From: Coccinella septempunctata
Lineage: Eukaryota; Arthropoda; Insecta; Coleoptera; Coccinellidae
DNA length: 64,000 nt
Direction of reading: 5' to 3'
Assembly (NCBI RefSeq): GCF_907165205.1
Contig: NC_058193.1
Coordinates: forward strand, 16,877,521 to 16,941,520
Numbering within the stretch: position 1 is the stretch's first letter; every line of letters starts with the position of its first letter. The translations under genes were made by a program, and so were the position numbers. Shown in pieces: positions 32,387 to 42,506 of the stretch. The notes under the pieces are model-generated. The model was given only the letters and a program-made list of their open reading frames with translations. It searched no databases and was not told where the DNA came from.

Positions 32387-32761
32387 AGCGGGCTGCGGAC
32401 TACGAGCGATAATATAATATATATTATAGCTCTATCATGAGATATAATATCATATTATATTAAGCGTGCAGCAGATTAGGATATAAAAATTTTATATTCC
32501 ACCGTGTCTACTGCCCGAAAGGCGTGAAACTGAGTTGCAATTTCATGGCGCGGGGGTTTAGACGTAAGGTGGGAGGTGGGATATATTCTGAAATATCGCT
32601 CGAAAAGCATATCTCTGCAGATACTTAATATATCGCCCGGATATAGATATATATTATAGCATTAATGCGCGGTGTTACATGTTATTTCTTTTGAAGCGAT
32701 TTTTATGTAATATGTGAGATATAATATATATTATATTATCGCTCGTAGTCCGCAGCCCGCT
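32387..32761. mobile_element. 375-bp MITE with perfect 42-bp terminal inverted repeats
   Basis: Arms 32387-32428 and 32720-32761 are exact reverse complements (outer end AGCGGGCTGCGGACTACGAG). It is flanked by TAA at 32384-32386 and 32762-32764. The right TAA is also the left target duplication of the large Harbinger element. The inner part of each arm is a TATA-rich near-palindrome. No coding capacity. Confidence 0.9.
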
Positions 32762-35020
32762 TAAGGCGCGGTTCTCACTGGAGCGATACGATAAAAGATG
32801 CGACAGGTGATTCGATAAGCAACCCGACCCTGATTCGACACGGATCTCTTATAACCGTGCAAACACAATGGAAGCAACTAATTCAGTGCACACTGAAGCG
32901 ATCGCGATACTACACCGATAAATATCGAAATCGCGTCGGCTTGAGGGATAAAGATGCCGGGTCGCTTGCCGCGTCGCTTCAGCGACAGAAAGGTGATTTT
33001 GAATCAAATCGGAAAAAGTAGCATAGAATTTAGTAATTTATTGACGATTAAGCGCTGTCAGTATCATTCGACAAGTGCGTTGAATCATGCCGGGTCAGCA
33101 AGAAGACGTGCAATCCTCTATTTCTTTCGTGAAATTGGTGGAGCAGAACCTGTGCTTATGGAATTATAAGCTGAAAATTTATTGCAGGACTGATTTGACA
33201 GGTGTTGTGTGGAAAGAAATAGCTGAAAAGCTGAAGGAAACAGGTAAGAAAAAGCTCCATTAATTTTTATTTATATATTTTCAACCTTTTTATTTCATGT
33301 TATGTTTTTGCTAAGACCTATAAAGAAACATTTAACAAACGTATTGGCTTAGAAAAAATGTAGAATGAAAACGTAGAAAATGGTTATTAATTTTTTATTT
33401 TTATGGCAAGCCAACATATTTCCATTGTATAGGAATCGCTCCTTCTGGACTCAGAAAGTAATTACCAAGTATATGGCGTACTCGAATAGCTTGGGCCTGC
33501 GTTGTTGATACCTCTAGAGTACTGCCGTCAGGCATTGCTGGCACATCGAAAGAGGGAGCGAAATTTGAAGGTTGTTGATATTTTCCCTCCCGAATTCGAA
33601 TAAAATTATGGAGCACACATGCTGCCTTCACCACTGCTATAACACATCGTTCGTCACAAGCCATTGGTACCTCAAACACTCGGAATTTGGAAGCTAACAT
33701 TCCGAAAGCACATTCAACACTTTTTCGGCCTCTGGAGAGGCGAAAGTTGAAAATTCTTTTTGCGTCATTTAACACCCTCTTCGGGAAAGGCCCAAGTAAG
33801 TTAGGTAATAAAGGGAAGGCTTCATCACCTACACAATAATAGGGGAAAGAATCTTGATCAGTATTTCCAGGTAGACTGGTAGGGATTGGAACATTCAGGC
33901 TACCTGCCTTCAGTCGCTTTCCAATTGACGAATGACGAAACACTGAACCATCGCTATTCTTTCCTATGTCCCCAACGTCAATAAGAGTAAACCATCTGCA
34001 TCTGCCATAGCCATTAGTACAACAGAAAAAAAACCTTTGTAATTTATATTTCTCGATCCTGTGTTCTTGAAGCACTTTACGCGGATATGTTTATCATCGA
34101 TGGAGCCAATACAATTAGGCAGATTCCACAGTTCGAAGTAGCGCTGAGCTTTTTCTTGCCAAATTCCTTCATCTGGAAGGGGCATATATATAGGTTGCAA
34201 AATTTCCCAAACTGCTTCACATGTGGAGCGTACGATTTCGCTTACTGTAGATTTGCCTCTGTAGAACTGCAGTGCCAAGTCAACGAAACTGCTTCCGGTA
34301 GCTAGGTACCTGAAATTCGGAAAAAATTGTAAATTAATACTACTCACAAAATCTTTCAACTTTATAAAAAAATCACTCAATAACTAAAAATAAATACGAA
34401 TAAAATACATGAATAAATAAATCAATGGCCATGTATGGGATTGAATTTTCTGTTGTAGAAAAAGCTGCTGAGCTATTTTTGTTTGTTGATATGATAATAC
34501 AACTTTTGTTTAACTTCCAGAACAAGTTTGCCGAGACAGGTGGAAAAATATTCGTACCGCTTATGGGAGATCGCTCAAGCCACCAAAATCTGGGTCCGGA
34601 TTCAAATCGAAAAAACCCTACTACTTGGCAACCCACCTTGATTTTCTCCGTCCTTACATGAAAGGGGCTTCAACATCTGGTAGCCTTCCACCAGAAGAAG
34701 AAACTGGAACACAAAGTGATGAAGGAACACTAGATATTCCGGAGACACAAGTTGAAAAAGGCTTGTTAGATACTCGACGAGAACTTTTTGTGGATGAGAT
34801 GTCTCGTGTAGAAAACGAACCTGATATTACCCAGGAATCCAGAGCTCGAAAGAAAAAAAAAATTCCTCAGCCAAGTGACGCAGACAAAGCGTTCATCGAG
34901 TGGCTTGAAAGTAAGAAACAAAAGGCACAGACACACGGCGAACAGAAAGACAGTGATTGGTTCTTCTTCCGCTCATTACTGCCAGATTTTAAAAAGCTCA
35001 GTGACAGACGCAAAAGAAGA

Positions 35021-35276
35021 AATTCAGGAAGTAGCGAAGACCCAACCTACAGAGCAGGAAAAGAAGAGGGAGACTCCAAAACCCGTCCAGAAAAAAGAAG
35101 GACAGAAAAAGCTTACAATGAAACAGGCTGTGAACAGTCAACAGGAGAAGAAAAAGATATCTGAATCAGCCGATGATTTAGATATCTTCACGGCAAAAAT
35201 TTTGAACAAGATTATGTTGAAAATTGAGAGGGAAATGGAGAAAAAACTCCAAGCATTATTTAGTAAACTAAATTAA
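35021..35276 (+). pseudogene. Jockey-like ORF1 C-terminus
   Basis: The last about 84 codons of ORF1: Lys/Glu/Gln-rich, with TEQEKKRETPKPVQKKEGQ, LDIFTAKILNKI and EREMEKKLQALFSKLN, a probable coiled coil. The stop overlaps the ORF2 start as TAATG (35273-35277 region), the termination-reinitiation arrangement described for the SART1 element. Truncated at the 5' side by the insertion. Confidence 0.7.
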
Positions 35277-37112
35277 TGGACCTTACGGATATTAGCAAGA
35301 AATCCCTCAAGATAATCTCGTGGAACATAAACGGGATCAACACTCGGAAAGCCCAGATAGAACAAATAATATCAGAAAGACAACCTGATATTATAGCCCT
35401 ACAGGAAACAAGAATAAACCGGAACAGAAGACTGAATTTCATGAATTATGAAACATATAGATGTGACAGAATTACAAACACCGGAGGAGGAGTAGCAATA
35501 TTGGTGAGAACAGATCTGAAACACTACTTTAAAAGTAGATCCGACGAAACACAAGGAAAAACAGAAAAAGTGACGATTGTTGCCGAATTAAATCGGCAAA
35601 GAGTCGAAATAACCTCGGCGTATAAGCCACCACAAAACAATCTATTGGAAGAAGAGATAAACAACATGTTGGAAGGATCAAACCCGAAAATCTCCATCGG
35701 AGATTTCAACTGTAAACCCCCATTATGGAATAGCATAACAGAGAATAGAAATGGCAAAAAACTCATAGATTTCGCCGAAAAACAAAATGCCATAGTTATT
35801 GGACCAGAGCTGCCGACATATCTTGCTTTTGGAAGAGGAATACCAGATGTAATAGATATCGCGATATTGAAAAATATAACTCATGAATTCTCGATTGAAA
35901 CTTTGGAAGATGGAACCTCAAACCACAATCCCGTGGAATTGACAATTGGAGAAGAACCAAGAGAAAAACTGCTGGAAATAAGAGAATATACCAATTGGAC
36001 TGAATACAGCCATTTAATTCAATCGGAAATAACAGAAATTCCAACAATAAGCACTCCAGACGATCTGGAATGTGCGGTTGATAAACTGGAAGAGATTATA
36101 TTGAAAGCTTACGAAAAAAGCACGAGAATAGTGAAGAGACCAGCACCAAGTCATCCGCATGGCGATACGCCTAAAGAAGTAAAAGATATTATACAAGAAA
36201 ATCGAAGACTCAGAAGAATATATAGGATGAACAAAAATGATCTAAATAGAAGGAACCTCATCCGACATAGCCAAGTTCTGAAAAATGCCCTGAAAGATCT
36301 AAGAACAAGCAGATGGAACAAAAAGGTTCAAGAACTGAATACAATCGATCATTCTGCATGGAGAATGCAAAAAAGCCTACGAGGAGAAAAGACTAAAATT
36401 CCACCCCTACACGGAGAAAGGGGAATGGCTTATACCAATACTGATAAGGCAGATGCATTGGCGGACTCGATCGAACGAGAATCGAGAATAAATTACAGGA
36501 TAGACGACGATAATGAAGATCAAGCTCAATGGACAAAAGAGCCAAGCAATATTACTACAGAAGAGAAGACTGCGACCCACAACAAAACTGGATGTTGACG
36601 GCGAAGAAATCGACTGGAAAAATGTAGCCAAATATTTAGGAATAACGCTTGACAAAGGACTTACCTGGAAAAGTCATATCAAACAAGCAATCGACAAAAC
36701 GAAAGCAGCGATGAATAGACTCTATCCTCTGATAGGAAGAAGAAGCCACATGTCGAAAGAGACAAAATTGAAGATAATCAAAGCCGTTGCTAGGCCTCAA
36801 CTGACTTATGGATCAGTTGCCTGGGGTTTCGCGGCAAAGAGCCATATCAAAAGAATTCAGGCCACTGAAAACAAGCTGCTGCGATGTGCAATAGATGCAC
36901 CTTGGTTTGTCAGGAATAGACAGATTTATAAGGACCTGAAATGGGAAACCATAACGCAATTCATGAACAGAAAAGCAGAGAAATTATTCGAAACAGCGAA
37001 AAACCATCCGAATCAAGAACTCATGAGACTAGTGGACTACGACCCAGAGGAAGACAAAAGGAGAATGCGAATTTACCGAAGGAGACCAAGAGATCAATTA
37101 AAAAGAGATTAA
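35276..37112 (+). pseudogene. Jockey-like ORF2, RT core deleted
   Basis: The N-terminal 230 residues are an APE endonuclease (LKIISWNINGINTRK, LQETRI, TSAYKPP, SIGDFNCKPPLW, NHNPVEL). A linker follows up to about 36500. There the frame jumps to the far side of the RT (IKLNGQKSQAILLQ, YLGITLDKGLTWKSH), and the product ends at 37112 with VDYDPEEDKRR and RRPRDQLKRD. The palm with its YADD motif is missing and the junction shifts frame (stop at 36596-36598). The copy therefore cannot move by itself. The deletion may have arisen during its own reverse transcription. Confidence 0.85.
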
Positions 37113-37989
37113 AATAACAACAGAAACTTATTGAAAAATTCAATAAAGTGTTAATCCAATAGAGGATAAACACATAAATCCCAGCACGATAATGTGCGAG
37201 AAGAAAACCGACCAAGAGATGAACGGTTTATAGGCAAATGCCCGGAACCAAAAAAGAAGCAGTAGGGTTTTTAGTGGGTCTCTAGCTCAGGAGAGTGAGA
37301 AACCCCACACTGTTCCCCCTCAGGAGATGAGGGTGGTTCGTCTGTCTTGCAGATTTTCCCCCTGCTACACCAAAAAAAAAAAAAAACGCAAAAGAAGGCT
37401 TAAAATTAAATTTTCTACACTTCTCAGCGAGGAACTCGATCTAGCTGAGACAGAAGCTTCAAGCACTCCGTGCTCATGGCCTTCATTATCGGGAAGTTAT
37501 CCCACGTTTCCTTCACGGCACCACGGACCTCCTGCTCCACACCCAAATTTCTAAATATGTAATTGTATTGGTGTATCAATAAAAAAATTTCTATGGTTTC
37601 CAAAAGCAATAAAACTTTATACCCTCTCATTTAAAAAAACATTTACCTAATTCATTTATAGTAGTATTAACTCACCTTAGTGTGATAAGTAGTCTCTCAG
37701 CGGGCGGAACAGCAAGTCTGAAGTTTGTATTCTCCTTCTCCAGTCCCTTTGACACCAATCTTAATAAAACATGATAACTGTTTGAGCTCATTCTATAAAA
37801 CTCTCTAAATTTTTGTTCATGTTGAGAGAGCTCACGGGAAACCACTGCCGAACTATGTTTGATATTGTGAACATTATATGGGTGTACCCAGTACTTTCTA
37901 GATTTGCGTTTCCTCTGTTGCAAGTACCGGAAAGAAAAAACAACGTCCTCTTCTGAAGAGCTCATGACGACTGATTGTTCTTTTGCTTA

Positions 37990-38117
37990 GTTGAGCGAAG
38001 CTGAGCGTTTTCAATGCTAAATGACAAGCTACGTCACTCGATTCGTAGTTTGTCACTTATATTAGCATTGAAAGCGCTCAGCTTCGCTCAAATTCGCATT
38101 TGGTTGCCGGTCACTAT
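37990..38117. repeat. Palindromic element P, copy 1
   Basis: TTGAGCGAAGCTGAGCG near its left end is inverted at about 38078 (CGCTCAGCTTCGCTCAA), with CAATGCTAAATGAC and TTAGCATTG inside. Related to P copy 2 at 38525-38674 but lacking that copy's left tip. It lies just upstream of transposase exon 1, so it could be part of the Harbinger right end or an insertion. Confidence 0.65.
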
Positions 38118-38119
38118 AG

Positions 38120-38521
38120 GGCGCGGTTCTCACTGGAGCGATACGATAAACGATGCGACAGGTTATTCGATAAGCAACCCGACCCTGATTCGACACGGTT
38201 CTCTTATAACCGTGCAAACGTAATGGAAGCAACTAATTCAGTGCACACTGAAGCGATCGCGATACTACACCGATAAATATCGAAATCGCGTCGGTTTGGG
38301 CGACACAGCTGCCGTGTCGCTTCAGCGACAGAAAGGTGATTGAGAATCAAATCGGAAAAAGTAGCATAGAATTTCGTAATTGATTGACAATTAAGCGCTT
38401 AATTTGGATATCGTATCGCTTCAGTGTGCACTGGAGTGTTGCGAAGATAAAAGTTGCATCGGGCGATAAAAGATTGCTCATGTTGCATCGCTTGTCGTAT
38501 CGCTCCAGTGAGAACCGCGCC
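38120..38521. mobile_element. 402-bp MITE derived from the Harbinger ends, copy 1
   Basis: The first about 290 bases match the left end of the Harbinger element from 32765 and the last about 120 match its right end (38675-38793), so it is an internal-deletion derivative. Followed by TAA (38522-38524) and preceded by TAG. No coding capacity. Confidence 0.85.
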
Positions 38522-38524
38522 TAA

Positions 38525-38674
38525 GGGAGATCGGCCACCGAATGCGAAGTTGAGCGAAGCTGAGAGTTTTCAATGCTAAATGATGAGTTACGTCACTCGA
38601 TTCGTAGCTTGTCGATTGTATTAGTACTGAAAATGCTCAGCTTCGCGCAACTTCGCATTCGGTGGCCGATCCGC
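38525..38674. repeat. Palindromic element P, copy 2
   Basis: GATCGGCCACCGAATGCGAAG at the left is inverted at the right (CTTCGCATTCGGTGGCCGATC), an arm of over 20 bp, with further pairing inward (TTGAGCGAAGCTGAG / CTCAGCTTCGCGCAA). It sits between a MITE right end and the presumed Harbinger right end. Confidence 0.75.
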
Positions 38675-38800
38675 CTAGGCTATCGTATCGCTTCAGTGTG
38701 CACTGGTGTGTTGCGAAGATAAAAGTTGCATCGGGCGATAAAAGATTGCTCATGTTGCATCGCTTATCGTATCGCTCCAGTGAGAACCGCGCCTAAGGCG

Positions 38801-40185
38801 CGGTTAACAAGACAGTGGCGACAATTGGAAATTTAGCAAGAATATGGCGGCTTAGAAGCACAGATTTCAATGCTGCAATTATTGAATTCAATGACAGACC
38901 AAATCGAAAATAAGAGATTTGTTTCGTGGCGGCGCCACCATGTTCTATCCTTGTTTTATTAAAGAATAAAATCTAAGGCGCGGTTCTCACTGGAGCGATA
39001 CGATAAGCGATGCAACATGAGCAATCTTTTATCGCCCGATGCAACTTTTATCTTCGCAACACACCAGTGCACACTGAAGCGATACGATAGCCAAATCAAG
39101 CGCTTAATTGTCAATCAATTACGAAATTCTATGCTACTTTTTCCGATTTGATTCTCAATCACCTTTCTGTCGCTGAAGCGACCCGGCAGTTGTGTCGCCC
39201 AAACCGACGCGATTTCGATATTTATCGGTGTAGTATCGCGATCGCTTCAGTGTGCACTGAATAAGTTGCTTCCTTTTCGTTTGCACGGTTATAACAGATC
39301 GGTGTCGGATCAGGGTCGGGTTGCTTATCGAATCACCTGTCGCATCGTTTATCGTATCGCTCCAATGAGAACCGCGCCTAATGATACTCTCTCGTTTTAT
39401 TCTGTTCTCTGTTGATATCGATCACAAATTACAGTGATCTGTAATCCCGATCGATCAACGAATCTGCAGATATTCAAGTATTCCATGAGGAGGATAATTC
39501 AACATAATTTCAAAAAAACACAGTTTATTGGCGAAATATCCAATATATTCAATTGACGAAAACGGAATTTTCACTATACATGCTCACAATTCACATTACG
39601 TATTTTCGATATATTTCCTTTGATTAAATATCGCTGAAGTTGCCATTAAACTCTTAGCTGTATCTGTCCCGAATCTTCGTTGATCTGATTTGGTTCTGCC
39701 TTAAATTCCAACAACAAAGAGTGATAGTCCAACAACACCGAATTCTTAGCTGTAGTTCTTGATTGTCCATAAAGAAAACTGAACTTACTGAACGACATGT
39801 TGAATAAATGAATGTTGTACACCCTTTCTCGAAACTAATACATTTTCACACACCAATAATCGTTTATAAATACAGCACATTCGCAAGTCGTAAGAATATA
39901 TTCAAATTATTTTCAAATATCAATTGACAACTGTCAATTTCTAAATAGCGCTACCTACAGTGGGAAAAACGAAACTTATCTCTTATTTCCAAAGATGGAA
40001 AAACAAAATCTAATCAGTGCATACACCATGATTTTAGACATCTTAGCTATGATCATGATCTCTAATTCGGAATGCGGATTGGCTCACGTCATGTCACGTG
40101 ACCAAATCCGCCATATTCTTGCTAAAACAACGAAAAACGAGACCACAATTGTCGCCATTGTCTCGTTAGAGTCACTGTATTTAGT
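38801..40185. repeat. Inverted-repeat element with nested 402-bp MITE
   Basis: AACAAGACAGTGGCGACAAT (about 38805) and TAGCAAGAATATGGCGG (about 38836) are inverted at about 40108-40166 (CCGCCATATTCTTGCTA, ATTGTCGCCATTGTCTCGTT). No transposase reading frame survives in 39380-40110. TTA words lie at both outer ends. The second 402-bp MITE is inserted inside. Confidence 0.5.
38977..39378. mobile_element. 402-bp MITE derived from the Harbinger ends, copy 2 (inverted)
   Basis: TAA at 38974-38976 and 39379-39381. Exactly the same length as copy 1 and in opposite orientation, with scattered substitutions. Shares the junction between left-end and right-end halves, so both copies descend from one deletion event. 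Confidence 0.88.
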
Positions 40186-40205
40186 CGTACAGTGACTCTA
40201 ACGAG
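40162..40205. repeat. Hairpin, 18-bp perfect arms
   Basis: CTCGTTAGAGTCACTGTA (40162-40179), 8-nt spacer, exact reverse complement (40188-40205). A related word, GTCGTACAATGACTCTAA, lies at about 32369-32386 immediately left of the 375-bp MITE. Confidence 0.85.
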
Positions 40206-40983
40206 GGTCTCAGTGTCAAGTTGAAGACCCATTCAGATGAGCGTTCGGATCTATCAAGGTACCTATTCAAGAGGGGTGAATTTAGTTGCAACATTTGAAG
40301 TCCATTGAACATTGAACCGCTGATAGTCATCAGTCGAGAGGCAAACATTCCATACGCTTTTCTCTACCGTACAAATGTTTTATAAGATCACGAGATCTAC
40401 AACAATACAACAATTCCAATTCGAATCAAATCAATGAAACTGTTCACTACAAAAAGCTGTTCACTCGATACCAGAAGAGAAGCTTGTCTTTTCCCTTGTG
40501 TTATAGTTAACACGGACCTGTGAATCTCCGAATAATGCGTCATATTGAATCGATTGAAATTCTCAGCAACATGACTTGGTATTGTGCTGCATTTTATTCC
40601 ATCCAATACATAAATGTAGAGGTTCCACATTTGATTACATTGATCAAAATAAAAATGATAGAAATACCTTGTGCGGTTTTACGGGAGAAGGGGGTAAAGG
40701 GGGTAATTACCCCTGCAGAGCACTACAACCAATTCGATTTTTTAAATTTCATTCAGGAAAAAACTAACAAAAAATAATATAATAATGAAATGAGAAGTAG
40801 AGAGATTCCTTAAAATTGTAAGAAAAAAGTCTTAAAAATATGGGACTGCAAATGATTCTTATTCAAGATACCTACAGGCTGCTACTTGAAGTTATTATTA
40901 CCCCAACCCCAGATATTCAGTCTAGGACCGCCCGTGAGAAATACTCATCTTCGAATGATTAAACTTCAAATTCTTTCTTCGAG
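40206..40983. other. Unassigned DNA
   Basis: No gene, repeat pair or regulatory signal that I can support. Confidence 0.5.
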
Positions 40984-40986
40984 TAA

Positions 40987-41426
40987 GGCCCGGACTTTCA
41001 TCTTCGAATAAATTTTATTCACTGTCAATAAATATCCGTCAAATAATTTCCTATCTGAAGGATACCTTATTTCGATGCTTTCAGATGAAATTATTTAATG
41101 AATAACGATTCTATGAAAACAAGGTATACTACTTTTCACTGATTAATGTAAAATGAGACACCGCGTTGTAGAAATTGTCATAATTCCAACTAGAAAGCAA
41201 ATATTTCGTGAAAATTACACAACATCCAGAATCTAAAAAATTCAACCAATTATGACGTACCGACATTCGATCTATAACAAATAAAATCTTATTAACGAGT
41301 TTCAACGACAGATTTATTCGATGAATAACACTATCTGCAACTGAAAAGACTGCATTTTTACTTATCCTAAGAATAAGACATATCTATCGAATAAATTTAG
41401 TTATTCGCACGTGAAAGCACCGGGCC
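40987..41426. mobile_element. 440-bp MITE (GGCCCGG family)
   Basis: TAA at 40984-40986 and 41427-41429. Ends GGCCCGGACTTTCA / GTGAAAGCACCGGGCC. The right half matches the 220-bp copy at 25151-25370, which is an internally shortened form. Confidence 0.85.
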
Positions 41427-41636
41427 TAAGTGAAACACGGATATAGCCTTCGATATTCCCTATAGCAGCTTCACGACAGTTGCACTTACATAATCCATAA
41501 ATTAACAACATATCAGTATATTCACTATTCGTAAATAACGGCATTTCGATAATTCTCGTATTGAAAATTCATGAGAACATAGCTATCTACCACTTGCGTA
41601 TCTTTCTCTTTCAAATATAGTTAATATAGTTAATAA

Positions 41637-42506
41637 GTTAAGAGGAGTTCTATATGAAATAAAATATTTGAAGGATTACCTTCATCTTCCAAAACACCTC
41701 AAATTGATATATTTTGCATTAGTCCAATCGCATCTGACATAAGGAATCATCAATTGGGGGGGTGTGAGTGATATTTACTTGGAAAAATTGAGCGTTATTC
41801 AAAGATGGATTCTAAGGGTTATCTATAAAAGACCAATTACCTTCACTAACGATAGGTTGTGTGAAGAGTCCGAGATACTCGATGTGAGATAGCTATTCTG
41901 TTCGAATATGCTGGTGAATATAAAGAAACCCAAAATTGCTTTTGAGCTTATTGTACACTGTCACAACAACAGAACGAGGTCAGGCTCCTTGAGTATAGGT
42001 ATACTCAAGGAGCCTGACATCTAGGTAGATGTGGAATGACTATAAGCCATCGGCAATCTAATTATCTTGCGCTAAACTGTTCGATCAACTTCCTGTCTAC
42101 ATATTAGGGATAAATAATGTCAGTTTGTTCAAGGGAATATGCAGGAGTTGGATTCTGTGCTACGGAAGAGGAAGACATAATTTCGTCAACAATGTTTGGA
42201 TATAGATGAGTAGGAAAAGAAAAGAAAAGAAAAATTGTGATATCAGAACACTTCGAATATGAATATGATAATAATTGAAAAAACGAATAAATAAATGAGA
42301 AAAATTAAAAAATTAATAAAAAAAAATTGTTACCAGGGTAGAATGTGTGGATACACGTACAAGTACAAGCGATGGCTTCCAGCTGGAGCTTCTGTGATGG
42401 CGTTTCATCTTTTTATCTGTTCACATATTACTCTTTACATTATATTTGTACTGTAGAAACTTTTTTTCATGGTGAATAAATTATTATTATTATTATTATT
42501 AATAAT
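41637..42506 (+). pseudogene. Decayed non-LTR element C-terminus with TTA-repeat tail
   Basis: Frames read LRGVLYEIKYLKDYL, LIYFALVQSHL, GIINWGGVSDIYLEKL, IQRWILRVIYKRP, SEILDVR and later LPVYI, SLFKGICRSW. This is the region downstream of the RT in CR1-group non-LTR elements. Stops and a palindromic insertion (41979-42018) interrupt it. The end GGTGAATAAATTATTATTATT (42470-42506) is the short-repeat 3' tail usual in CR1/L2-like elements. Confidence 0.75.
41979..42018. repeat. Hairpin, 19-bp perfect arms, 2-nt spacer
   Basis: GTCAGGCTCCTTGAGTATA (41979-41997), GG, exact reverse complement (42000-42018), inside an RT relic where no palindrome is expected from the family. Confidence 0.9.

Larger units (their letters stand above)
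35020..37386 (+). mobile_element. Jockey-like non-LTR element inserted in BESS exon, 5'-truncated and internally deleted
   Basis: Flanked by CGCAAAAGAAG at 35009-35019 and 37387-37397. It contains the tail of ORF1, ORF2 with the RT core missing, a 3' UTR ending CCCCCTGCTACACC and poly(A) of about 16. It is closely related to the fragment at 10542-11013. Removal of the element plus one duplication leaves the BESS reading frame continuous, confirming the boundaries. Confidence 0.92.
33087..37554 (+). pseudogene. Harbinger MADF-BESS DNA-binding protein, disrupted by a retrotransposon
   Basis: Exon 1 (33087-33243) encodes MPGQQEDV then the first half of a MADF domain (FVKLVEQNLCLWNYK, GVVWKEIAEKLKET) and ends at CAG|GTAAG. 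The intron (33244-34520) contains the antisense transposase exon 2. Exon 2 starts after TAACTTCCAG at 34521 and continues the domain in phase (EQVCRDRWKNIRTAYGRSLK, SGSG, YYLATHLDFLRPY). An acidic linker and the BESS motif FFRSLLPDFKKLSDRRKRR follow. The Jockey insertion starts at 35020; the reading resumes at 37398 as LKIKFSTLLSEEL, a Pro-rich tail and stop at 37552-37554, with AATAAA near 37578. Such proteins bind element ends and help import or recruit the transposase. Otherwise free of stops. Confidence 0.85.
33401..37965 (-). pseudogene. Harbinger DDE transposase, one frameshift
   Basis: Exon 1 (37965-37676) encodes MSSSEEDVVFSF, a basic run with RKYWVHPYN, FREFYRMSSNSYHVLL and PPAERLLITLR, ending CTAAG|GTGAG. 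Exon 2 begins after TTTCAG at 34309 (YLATGSSFVDLALQF). The catalytic Asp positions are in GSIDDKHIRVKC and TLIDVGDIGKNSDGSVF, and the Glu in SVECAFGMLASKF; HNFIRIREG is near the C-terminus. A one-frame shift near 34000, between MAMADAD and FTLIDVG, separates the first Asp from the second Asp and Glu. No other stop interrupts it. The intron (37675-34310) contains exon 2 of the MADF gene on the other strand. It would cut at the GGCGCGG termini and duplicate TAA. Confidence 0.85.
32765..38793. mobile_element. Complete PIF/Harbinger element with interleaved genes
   Basis: Bounded by TAA (32762-32764 and 38794-38796) with terminal inverted repeats GGCGCGGTTCTCACTGGAGC. It encodes a MADF-BESS protein (plus) and a DDE transposase (minus) whose exons alternate along the DNA. 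A 2.37-kb Jockey-like element sits in the BESS exon. A 402-bp MITE and two palindromic elements sit near the right end, so the choice of 38793 rather than 38521 as right terminus is an inference. Without insertions the element would be about 3 kb, normal for the superfamily. Confidence 0.8.

Noticed and set aside
34425..34661. 78-aa plus-strand ORF overlapping the MADF exon 2 start
   Set aside because: A different frame from the MADF domain; the domain reading with the splice acceptor at 34521 is far better supported.
38790..38810. GGCGCGGTT after the Harbinger TAA as the start of yet another Harbinger end
   Set aside because: The match stops after nine bases and the following sequence belongs to a different inverted repeat.
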